64,000 bases of DNA from Ciona savignyi (Eukaryota; Chordata; Ascidiacea; Phlebobranchia; Cionidae). A program made the translations under genes and the position numbers. The stretch spans positions 55,016-119,015 of the forward strand of contig CH003049.1 in the NCBI GenBank assembly GCA_000149265.1. The letters run 5' to 3'. The notes below the pieces were generated by a model. The model was not told where the DNA came from and did not search any database. It worked only from the letters and a program-made list of their open reading frames with translations. Below, piece by piece: positions 54,501 to 63,200 of the stretch (position 1 is the first letter of the stretch; every line of letters begins with the position of its first letter).

Positions 54501-57500
54501 AAGTTTAACTCTTTCACTCCCGGCCAAATGCATTAATTTAAACATGCTGTCCCGCAGTGTTTTTTACAATTTTTGGTCATTTTCAAATTAGCACAGTTTT
54601 TCTCAAATATATGCTATGATTTAATATTTAGTATGGTTGGAAAGATAATTTATCCCTCTTTTAAACAAACCGCACAGCTAGAATCTACCTCCAATAAAGA
54701 ATATATTATGTAAACTTTAGTGAACACCACTTTTTATGTAAAGAAAATTCTGCTCGACTTTGAAAATTTTGAGGTGCACTGACAAACGAAATACTCACTA
54801 ATTATTGGTATGCCCAAATGATATGAAAATTGGAATGTAGATTGTCTAATAGTTTTTGTACTCAGGAAAATTGGAACTGTATTTGTATCTTCAGTAGTTT
54901 TTTTACTATTCCTAATTGAAATTTTCCTTTATTCTAACTATATTATGAAAAATTGAACCAAAACGCATTGAAGTTTTTAGTTTTGTAGAACTAAAATAGT
55001 AAAAAGTATAAATAAGAACAGTGAAGGAAGTGTAAAAAGGGCATACAAAAGCAAACAAACACAAATACTATATCCAATATTCTTCAAAGCAGGGCACACC
55101 AAACTAGCTAGTCTCGCCGCCTTTTTCTTTATCGTGCGCTCAGCAGGCCCAGCTGGATTCATGCTTTGGTGAACACGAAGCATAAACGCCTGTTGCGAAA
55201 ACGTCACCAACGCTCTCCTTTTTATCTCAACGGCACGAAATTCACAGAGAATGTAAAGAAAGACTTGCTTGACAAAAAGAGCTTCTCCGCAAGTTAACGC
55301 GACTCCTATTGGCTGAGTTAGTCACTTGTAAATTCGTGTAAAATCGATAGAAATAAGAGGAGAAGCCTTGAAAAAGAAAGGCTATCACTCCTCGCATTTT
55401 TAATATTTCTCCACGAAAATTACAGAGAATAAAATATAGGGGTTTGGATCGAATGAGCCATAGCTGAGGTCTCTACCATTACGCATTGCGGAGAAATCGT
55501 TTTTTAGATTTGCATCCATTTATGTACAGGCGGGATACCATGTTTTCCCACCAACTCGCCATATATGGCGAGTTGGGACGGAAAGAGTTAATATATCCAC
55601 AATTAACATACCACTGCAATATACCACTGCAATACACAAACACAAGCCTTCTCTTTAATTGCGACACAAACCTAAAACATATCTCTCCCCAACACATAAC
55701 TTAATTGGTCACAAAGTTAATTTTTAGCACGGCGGCTTTTAAATTAAACCAGGCTTGTATTTTCCATTCACGATAGAATAATGTTGAATATATATATTTT
55801 ATTCTCTAAATTGTACGTTTCTTTTATTGTGATTGAGCCGATATACCAGAAATTAAGGTATTTGTCACGTTGATATCATAGCCTTCACAACAAACTGCAG
55901 AAGCTCCGTTTTTAAATGGTATTAGTCCGACGATTGCCCGTATGTGACGACCCGTGTATTTTCACATTCCCATGGATGAAACATGAATATTTTTTTCTAA
56001 CTCTCTCATTTCTACAGATTTAAACTGCGGGGATGCCCCTTCTGTACGAAACGCGACAATACAATACGTTGGAAGCGGACTAGATCGAATTGCGCACTAT
56101 ATTTGCGCCGAAGGGTTCTATTTGGCCAGTGGAAGTACGTCTAGGAGATGTGCAGGAAGTGGTACTTGGGATGGTATTCAACCCACTTGTGAACGTGAGT
56201 ATATTTTGTCTGTATGCTAGTCATTTGTATGGAATAAAGATTTTGGTTTTTTTGTGGTTTATACACCTATATAAACTCTATTTATTATCCGACAGATTAG
56301 TCTTGTGGGGTGACCAGTCAACTGAACCCCTTACAACTGAGCCCCTACAACTGAACCCCTTTACAACTAAACCCCTTTAAACAGAACCCTTTTAACTGAA
56401 AAGGGGGTTCAGTTGTAAAGAGGTTCAATTGAAGTGGGTTCAGTTGTAAAGGGGTTCAGTTTAAATGGGTTCAGTTAAAAGGAGTTCAGTTGTAAGGGGC
56501 TTAATTGTAGGGGTTCAGTTGTAAAGGGTTCAGTTGTAAGGGTTCAGTTGTAAGGGCTAAGGGGTTCTCGTTCAGTTGTAAGGGGTTCAGTTGTCATGGA
56601 ACCGTCTTGTGGTGTCGCCTTTCAGCCGAAGGGTTGCAGGTTCTAAACTGGTCGCTAGCTAGTCAGTTGTGTCTTTGGGCAAAACACTTAACGGACATTG
56701 TCTGAACCCAGCGGATTTATGGGTTGTACTAAATTAATAGACATTTGTAGTCCTGACGCATTTGTTGTCATGATATACCTAATCTCTCTCTCTCTCTCTA
56801 TATATAATATATATATATATATCCTTCCGTTTTTACCCACAAATATATAACATAGAGCTAACAGATGTCCTACCATGAATGTACTCGTGTGAATCATACG
56901 CAACACACTCCGGTAATAGCTCCGGTAACCCGACGATGGGCGTGAGGTGATCTGACGATTGCCCGTGTGTTAACTCCTTCGGTTTTCCATTCGCAGGGAT
57001 GAACATGAATATCCTATCCTATTTCGTACAACCTAACATACTGCGTTCGGACGTTGTCTGCTAAGTGCATTGCCTTAGCACAAAATGGACGAGCTATCGA
57101 CTAGTTTCGAATTGCCACCCTTCGACTAAAAGTCGACACATCAACCGATTCGTTGTTCGACGGACATATTATTTAAAGAATTTCTAATTTCTCAGGAATA
57201 ACATGTTCGAATCCCTCTCCTGCAATACGAAACACTGGTGGTCGAGTGGTGGGCTGGGTTAGGGGTCCATATTACGTTGGAACACAATTCTCATTCGCGT
57301 GTCGTTCGAACCAGCGACTCATTGGTTCTAGAACTCGAAGATGCGAATCCAACGGGCGCTGGAGTGGCGTGCCAATTGCTTGTGACAATCGTCGACGTCG
57401 TAAGAAATAAGGATATGAAACATCATGTGCATTATTTTAAAACCCTTTCACAGCAATTATTTTTATAGAGATCGAAACACTTTTTTTAGGATTTATTATT

Positions 57501-60500
57501 TTTATAGAAAATGTTACCCTTATTTTATTCATCACTTTTACGGAAAATCTTTTTTCTAATTTCACAAGTATCATTTATTATAGAAAATGTAACCCTTAGT
57601 TTACCAATCATTATTTTGTTAGAAAATGTAAACCTTTAATCAGTAGTCATCATTTTATTAGAAAATGGAACCCTTATTTAAGCAATCAATATTTTTATAG
57701 AAAACGAAATTCGCTGTTCGCACCCGGGGTATCCGGTGAACGGTGGAATAGTAAGAGGAGCAACGGGTTCTTACCGGTTTCAAGTGGGAGAACAAGTCAC
57801 ATTTGCTTGCGACAATAATTATGTCTTAGTTGGGGAACCAATCCAAACTTGCCTATATCATTTGCAATGGTCAGGCTCTGGTGCACCAGTGTGTGTTGGT
57901 GAGTTTGATCCAAAATATGGTGTTTTCCATTGTTTTGGTTTGGTGGGATGTACATTGGTATGTTTGTTGCCAAAAATATTATATTTACATTGTATGGTTC
58001 CAGGTAACCTCTTTTGGTAAGTCTGTTGCCGGAATATGGTGTTTGGGGCACCCTAATTTGAAAATTTGTTGCAAACATATGGTGTTTGGGGCACCCTATA
58101 TTCAAATGTTTGTTGCAAAATCGCGCTATCGCTTAGAGCGCTTCGATCGCAATAAGAGCTATCGCTTGGATCGCTTACTATACTTCGTAATTACAAAAGC
58201 CATGATATTATGTTAGGGTTGGGGTTAAAGTGGGTTCTGGGGTTGAGATTAGTGTTTATGACAGGGTTAAAATTACTTTCCATAGCAATCTAAGTGATCC
58301 AACACTCCATGCGATCCTGTAGTATTAAGAGGCATCCTATCCAGTGCCTTGCTCAACAACGCAACCGACTAGCTAGAGACCAGTTTCAACCCAAAACCCT
58401 TGAGCTGAAAAAAATCACTAACCTACTATTTCTTGATGTCAGGATAGGATAGGATAATTATGTTTATCCCATGAATGGGAAAACCAAGGGGGTTAACACG
58501 CGGGAAATCGCCAGATCACGTCGCGCTTGCGCCCATCATCGGGTTACCGGAGCTATTGCAGTGTGTTGTGTATGATTCACACGTTCCTTCAATTAAGTAG
58601 AACCCATTAATACACTGGATTCATGCAATGTCTAATAAGTGCCTTTCCTAAGGACACAACCGACTAGCTAGCGACCAGTTTCGCACCTGCAACCTTTCGA
58701 ATGAAAGGCAACGCACTTAACCGACAGGCTAACAAGCCGGACTAAATGTTGACGTTACGTAGAATCTAACTCTTTTTAAAATCCAGACCCTCGGTTTCCG
58801 GACGATGCACAAAGCGCTGCACAGCAAATAACGCGGAACTCAGCTCAGATAACTGCTGAAATGAGCCCGCCGAGCGGTCCTTCTCTCAGCCGTTCCATCA
58901 CAGCTGGCCACGAGGGTGGAAATGAGATTTATTTCCTGATTGATCTCTCTCGAAGTGTATCGAACGATGCTCTCAACAACTCTTTGCGCTTCGCAGAGAA
59001 GTTAGTTACCAGGGTAAGCTTGTTGTGTATTGGAAAAAACTTTAGAGTTTGTGTGATTTTAGCAGTTCTAGTACATTAGTATGGATAGTAAATTCATGTT
59101 TATCCTCAAGTATAAAAAACAGAAAGGTCGTTGTAACACTGGCAATGATCATATTAACTGGTAAATGTGTGAGTGTGCTGACATAGAATATAGAATGGGA
59201 TATTCATGTTTATCCCTGTGAATGGGAAAACCAAGGGGGTTAACACACAGGCAATCTTCAGATGATCACGCGCCCACCGAAGTAAAAAAAAAAAAAAAAA
59301 AAAATCCCAAATATAAAAATTTGTCCGATCATGTATAGGGTTGACGTGCATCCGTAAACACCTTTGTAAACACAGTGTGTTGTATAATTGAGAAATGTCT
59401 TCAATTTAGTAGAACCCATTATTTCACTGGGTTCAGGGAATGTCCGTTAAGTGCCTTGACCAAGGACTCAGCTGATTAGCTAGCAACCAGTTTTAAACCT
59501 GCAACCTTTCGACTGAAAGGCGCCATACTTAACCACCAGACTAACCAGTCGGACATTAGTTACCAACATATTTTATCGTACGAACCTGCAATACTTTAAT
59601 CTAAAAACAACGCACTCACCCTTAAGTGCGCAGTAGTACACTACTTGCAGCCGTCTGAAAATATTCAAGGTCAATGTTTAAACATTTTTTTATTTTATTT
59701 ATTTTTTATTTGTTTAACTGAGCCTTTTCAAACCCATGGGAAGTTTTGAACCCATGATGGTATCGTTACTCAGACTGTTTTTGTATTGTAGTACTCGATA
59801 TTAAAACATGTGTGGATAATCAGGTTCTTTTGTGGTCAGTTGGCATGCTTATACCTATAGCACTAAATCTGACCTGAGTTCTCCTACTAATCAGACTCCG
59901 AATTGACTCCGTCTCGGAAGGTTTCTATATTGAATTTTATAAACTAATACAGTAAAACACATACAGTTTTACTGGTTGCCTGGACATGCTCGGAGCCGCG
60001 CCCCAGCAGGCGATTTATTTTGGTCCTTATTCCAAAACGCGGTTTTGATACTACTTCATGCAAAGACTTTAAAACATCAGCTTGCCATGGGGATTAAATC
60101 CCGTTGGCACGCACAGGAAGTGAGGCACAAAGGTTTTTAGAACAGGCGCACACCGCTGTGCAGCATGCAATAATGGCTTACTTAAACAATTTTACAAATT
60201 TTAATATAATGTGCAACAAATATTACACAAGCCGCGAATGTCACTACACATGACTAAGAAAATTTGTCTAAACATTACTGACTGAAAATTTGTCTGAACA
60301 TGACTCGGAAAATTTGTCTAAACATGACTCGGAAAATTTGTCTAAACATGACTCGGAAAATTTGTTTGTTTTTTCAGTTTGCGGGGGGTACGAACAAGAC
60401 CGCTCATTATGGGATCATCGTTTTTGCATCTCGTACGAACATCACCCTCAACAGTAAAACGGAAAGAAACCAGCTAAACACCACCCAAATAGTCAAACGT

Positions 60501-62891
60501 CTAAGACAGATTTATGCAGACAGAAGTGAGAAATTAACCATATTTTTTAATTTTAATTGAAATGGCCTGCAATAGGAGGAATTTCCTTTGCCACAACAAA
60601 CAAATTCTCCATCATTATTAGCGTTTTTATTTTATTTTTGGATATACAGTGGAACCTTGCTTGGCGACCACATTGATAACACGACCACCTCTTTATCAGG
60701 ACCACTTCAGTGCGGTCCCAAATAATTTACTATGCTTAATGATGGTCCCATAGGTGGTCAGGTAAGCAGGGTTCCACTGTATATGGCCTTAAAAGACGTA
60801 ACAATTTTTGGTTTGTGTTCAAATTTTTTTCCGTTTTTTCACTTAGCAAGATCATCGATGCACAGTTCTTTATTCACGTTTTCCGCATTAGATAAATTAA
60901 ATTTTAAACAAATGATTAATTAAACCAACTTAGATTCGTAAAATTTTTTATTTTTGTCAATTTTTAACGCATCCCGTCTATAAATCGAGCCGTAAGAGTC
61001 ATGCACATATTTATACGGTGACCAGTCAACTGAACCCCTTACAACTGAACCCCTTACAACTGAGCCCCTACAACTGAACCCCTTTACAACTGAACCCCTT
61101 TTAACCGAACGCTTTTAATTGAAAAGGGGGTTCAGTTGTAAAGAGGTTCAATTGAAATGGGTTCAGTTGTAAAGGGGTTCAGTTTAAAGGGGTTCAGTTA
61201 AAAGGAGTTCAGTTGTAAGGGGCTTAATTGTAGGGGTTCAGTTGTAAAGGGTTCAGTTGTAAGGGTTCAGTTGTAAGGGGTTCAGTTGTCATGGAACCAT
61301 TTATACAGATGCAAAACGAAATGCTATTGGAAGTGGTACCAACACAGGAGCTGCTTTAAAAGTCCTAAGTGATATGTTGGCGGTGTCCTATCAGGAGCAA
61401 GGAAGTGACGACAGACACAGACACTGCTTTATTTTTACAGACGGTACGTCCTGTTTTTCATTATAAAGTAGTCGTGTCTTGAACCGGTGTTTTTAAGGGA
61501 AACACTAAAGGGAGGGAAAGTGGGAAGGAGGGAAACTGCTCACCAAAACTATGTAAATTTATTTACCCTTTCCCTAAACACTAATCTCAACCCCAGAAAT
61601 AACCCTAGCTCCAACCCCATGTTTAAAACTAACTCTAATTCCTTAATATTTATTTTAGCGTGCTGTATACCCCCTTCCCGCCTTTCCACTTTCTCTCCTT
61701 TTAGTTTTCCCCGTTTTTTAAGTAACTATTGGTTGTTTTTTTCTTTTATAAGCCCCAACAAATTAGTTTTCATTGCTATCATTTTGACTGTGAGCATGAG
61801 GCTGGGTACAAAGCCGCTTTACATTGGTCCAACCAGTGGTATCTAATGAATCGTCCACCTTAAAAGCCATGTTTGATTATTCTCACGTTGTAAGTGCTGC
61901 AACAAGTCAATTGTGGGAAGGGGGGTGTATTACTGTGCTCGACTGTGAGCATGAGGTGTATTACTGTGCTCGACTGGGTATGAGGTGTAGTACTGTGCTC
62001 GACTGTGAGCATGAGGTGTATTACTGTGCTCGACTGTGAGCATAAGGTGTATTACTGTGTTCGACTGTAAGCATGAGGTGTATTACTGTGCTCGACTGTA
62101 AGCATTAGGTGTATTACTGTGCATCAGGGCAAAAATTACTTTACACTACTTAAACCCAGTGGTATTTAATATGTTGTTTAATTTAAAAGTCATGTTTGAT
62201 ATTTAAGTTATCATGATTGTAATAATTTGCCTATTATCTTTCATAATTTACCCATCATTTTTCATAATTTACCTAATATCCGTTATAATTTACCTATTTT
62301 TCTTTATAAAATACTCATTACCCTTAATAATTAGCCATTATCTTTCATAATTTACCCAGTATCTGTTATAATTTACCTATTATTCTTTATAATTTACTCA
62401 TTACCCTTAATAATTTACCCCTTATCTTTCATAATTTACCTAATATCCGTTATAATTTACCTAATATCCGTTATAATTTACTCATTACCCTTAATAATTT
62501 ACCCATTATTTTTCATAATTTACCCAATATCTGTTATAATTTACATATTATTCTTTATAATTTACCCATTACCCTTAATAATGTACCCAATATTTTTCAT
62601 AATTTACCTAATATCCGTTATAATTTACCTATTATTCTTAATAATTTACTCATTACCCTTAATAATTTACCCATTATTTTTCATAATTTACCCATTATTT
62701 TTCATAATTTACCCAATATCTGTTATAATTTACATATTATTCTTTATAATTTACTCATCACCCTTAATAATTCACCCATTATCTTTCATAATTTACCCAG
62801 TATATATATGACAGGGCAGCATAATGATGGAAAGGACCCGGTACCAATGGTTCAACAAATGATTCGAGAATACATTGACAATCCTCCGCAG
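51447..62891 (+). CDS. Complement factor B-like gene, 5' part (continues past window)
   Basis: Ten exons: 51447-51510, 52690-52833, 54136-54276, 56018-56194, 57196-57399, 57701-57898, 58787-59013, 60378-60525, 61309-61443 and 62815-62891. They join without a phase clash into 505 codons. Order: signal peptide, two WAP-like 8-Cys repeats, three CCP, linker, von Willebrand A domain. The A domain has FLIDLSRSVS (D-x-S-x-S of the MIDAS), GTNTGAAL (MIDAS Thr) and FIFTDGQHNDGKDP (MIDAS Asp). Three CCP followed by this A domain is the C2/factor B plan, in which the protein binds C3b with Mg2+ and is cut to release a protease. The rest of the A domain and the expected S1 protease lie beyond 64000. The linker has SLSRSIT near the usual activation-cleavage position, with one Arg. 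Confidence 0.9.
51695..52275 (+). repeat. Two tandem SINE-A copies
   Basis: Copies at 51695-51990 and 51992-52275 share private variants (GATTAGTCTGATGGTT, TTTTAAGCCG, GGGGTTTTGAATTCGAAAC). This points to tandem duplication rather than two insertions. Confidence 0.8.
52690..52833 (+). CDS. Factor B-like exon 2: WAP-like repeat 1
   Basis: Acceptor CATTTCAG, phase 1-1, 48 codons. Eight Cys with spacing C-x14-C-x3-C-x6-C-x5-C-x-C-x3-C-x3-C (from ACPTK to CGYSC). Confidence 0.85.
53080..53370 (+). repeat. SINE-A copy
   Basis: Forward copy in intron 2. SINE-B (reverse) follows at 53835-53995 and a SINE-A tail at 53985-54110, ending 25 bp before exon 3. Confidence 0.72.
54136..54276 (+). CDS. Factor B-like exon 3: WAP-like repeat 2
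   Basis: Acceptor TTTACAG, donor AACA|GTAAGT. Eight Cys with spacing C-x14-C-x3-C-x5-C-x5-C-x-C-x3-C-x3-C, including CRIDSDCTEGHQCRC, which resembles the D-x-D-C core of WAP domains. Confidence 0.87.
54262..54508. repeat. 74-bp repeat duplicating the exon 3 donor
   Basis: GTAAGTTTA occurs at 54277 (true donor), 54351, 54425 and 54499, exactly 74 bp apart. Each is preceded by GATGCGT-like sequence matching the last bases of exon 3. Interrupted by the element at 54509; a further partial unit resumes at 55588. Confidence 0.92.
54509..55587. mobile_element. piggyBac-like element with TTAA duplication
   Basis: Flanked by TTAA (54505-54508 and 55588-55591). Terminal inverted repeats begin CTCTTTCACTCCCGG and, on the other strand, CTCTTTCCGTCCCAA. 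Removing the element restores the 74-bp array. It has no transposase ORF, so it is non-autonomous. Confidence 0.75.
56018..56194 (+). CDS. Factor B-like exon 4: CCP1
   Basis: Acceptor TTTCTACAG, donor GAAC|GTGAGT, 59 codons. It encodes LNCGDAPSVRNATIQY, AHYICAEGFYLASGS, SRRCAGSGTWDGIQPTC. Confidence 0.92.
56290..57020 (+). repeat. SINE-A with nested MITE and microsatellite
   Basis: A forward SINE-A copy is split by the hAT-type MITE (56308-56603) in its head and by a (TC)n/(TA)n stretch at 56786-56822 in its body. A reverse SINE-A remnant follows at 57025-57165. Confidence 0.8.
56308..56603. mobile_element. hAT-type MITE, copy 1
   Basis: Palindromic element built of CAACTGAACCCCTTA steps on the left and TAAGGGGTTCAGTTG steps on the right. 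Ends are GGTGACCAGTCAACTGAACC and the complement of GGTTCAGTTGTCATGGAACC. The 8-bp duplication GTCTTGTG lies at 56300-56307 and 56604-56611. Confidence 0.85.
57196..57399 (+). CDS. Factor B-like exon 5: CCP2
   Basis: Acceptor ATTTCTCAG, donor CGTC|GTAAGA, 68 codons. It encodes ITCSNPSPAIRNTGGRVVGW, FSFACRSNQRLIGS, RRCESNGRWSGVPIAC, then an Arg-rich DNRRR. Confidence 0.92.
57470..57700. repeat. 39-bp repeat ending in the exon 6 acceptor
   Basis: ATTTTTATAG|AAAA-type strings end at 57507, 57583, 57622, 57661 and 57700. The last is the real acceptor. Spacing is 38-39 bp, with a degraded unit near 57544. Confidence 0.85.
57701..57898 (+). CDS. Factor B-like exon 6: CCP3
   Basis: Donor GTTG|GTGAGT, 66 codons. 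It encodes IRCSHPGYPVNGGIVRG, VTFACDNNYVLVGEPIQTC, LQWSGSGAPVC. Confidence 0.93.
58140..58340. repeat. Hairpin MITE copy
   Basis: Long copy of the CGCTTGG family, closest to the copy at the start of the window. Preceded (57915-58120) by three degenerate copies of TTTGTTGCNAAATATGGTGT. Confidence 0.7.
58440..58745 (-). repeat. SINE-A copy
   Basis: Reverse full-length copy ending about 40 bp before exon 7. A head fragment precedes it at 58340-58420. Confidence 0.75.
58787..59013 (+). CDS. Factor B-like exon 7: linker and start of vWA domain
   Basis: Acceptor AAAATCCAG, donor AGG|GTAAGC, phase 1 to 0. About 50 residues of linker are followed by NEIYFLIDLSRSVSNDALNN with MIDAS D-L-S-R-S. Confidence 0.9.
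59190..59560 (-). repeat. SINE-A copy with A-tract insertion
   Basis: Reverse copy interrupted at 59283-59360 by a run of about 20 A and unrelated sequence. Confidence 0.7.
60255..60377. repeat. 24-bp repeat abutting the exon 8 acceptor
   Basis: AAAATTTGTCTAAACATGAC-type units at 60259, 60284, 60309, 60333 and 60357, the last running into TTTGTTTTTTCAG. The frame through the array is open into exon 8 (repeat of MTRKICLN). Confidence 0.88.
60378..60525 (+). CDS. Factor B-like exon 8: vWA middle
   Basis: Acceptor GTTTTTTCAG, donor AGAA|GTGAGA, phase 0 to 1. It encodes HYGIIVFASRTNITLN and IVKRLRQIYAD, matching the V-x-x-F-A-x segment of factor B A domains. Confidence 0.88.
61017..61298. mobile_element. 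hAT-type MITE, copy 2, at a splice acceptor
   Basis: Same family as 56308-56603. The 8-bp duplication ATTTATAC lies at 61009-61016 and 61299-61306; the right copy is directly followed by the acceptor AG of exon 9 (61307-61308). Confidence 0.88.
61309..61443 (+). CDS. Factor B-like exon 9: vWA with MIDAS Thr and Asp
   Basis: Acceptor TTATACAG, donor GACG|GTACGT, phase 1-1. It encodes NAIGSGTNTGAALKVLSDML and RHCFIFTDG. Confidence 0.9.
61495..61720. repeat. MITE with GGGAAAGTGGGAAGGAGGG ends
   Basis: Left end GGGAAAGTGGGAAGGAGGGA, right end CCCGCCTTTCCACTTTCTCT. The middle holds the complement of TTCTGGGGTTGAGATTAG, as in 27958-28175. Confidence 0.7.
61780..62200. repeat. 31-bp tandem repeat inside the CCCAGTGG unit
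   Basis: About six copies of GTGCTCGACTGTGAGCATGA plus GGTGTATTACT (61930-62130) lie within one unit of the 135-bp repeat seen at 38950-39480. Confidence 0.85.
62205..62805. repeat. 18-bp AT-rich array adjoining exon 10
   Basis: About 30 units of ATAATTTACCCATTATYT-type sequence with higher-order periodicity of roughly 72-90 bp (TTCATAATT, GTTATAATT, TTTATAATT, TTAATAATT variants). It ends 10 bp before the exon 10 acceptor. Confidence 0.9.
62815..62891 (+). CDS. Factor B-like exon 10: vWA continuation
   Basis: Acceptor TATATGACAG, donor CAG|GTAATG, phase 1 to 0. It encodes GQHNDGKDPVPMVQQMIREY and IDNPPQ, continuing the TDG of exon 9. Confidence 0.87.
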
Positions 62892-62904
62892 GTAATGATT
62901 TATA

Positions 62905-63200
62905 GGTTAGAATATTTATGTTTATCCCCGTGAATGGGAAAACCAAGGGGGTTAACACACAGGCAATCGTCAGATCACCTCGCGCCCATCGTCTGGGTAT
63001 CAGAGCTATTGCAGTGTGTTGCGTATAATAGATATGTTTCTTTAATTTGGTAGAACCCATCATTCTACTGGAATCAGACAGTGTCCGTTAAGTGCCTTGC
63101 CTGAGAACACAACCGACTAGCTAGCAACCAATTTCGAACCTGCAATTATTCAATTGAAAGTTGTCGCATTAAACCACCAGACTAACCGGTCGAACTAATT
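62905..63200 (-). repeat. SINE-A copy
   Basis: Reverse full-length copy; another lies at 63590-63860. The head of a forward copy begins at about 63978 and runs off the window. No further factor B-like exon was found in 62892-64000. Confidence 0.75.

Noticed and set aside
54977-55210. 77-codon minus-strand frame inside the piggyBac-like element as a transposase remnant
   Set aside because: I see no DDE-type motif or similarity I can name; most of its length is low-complexity hydrophobic residues.
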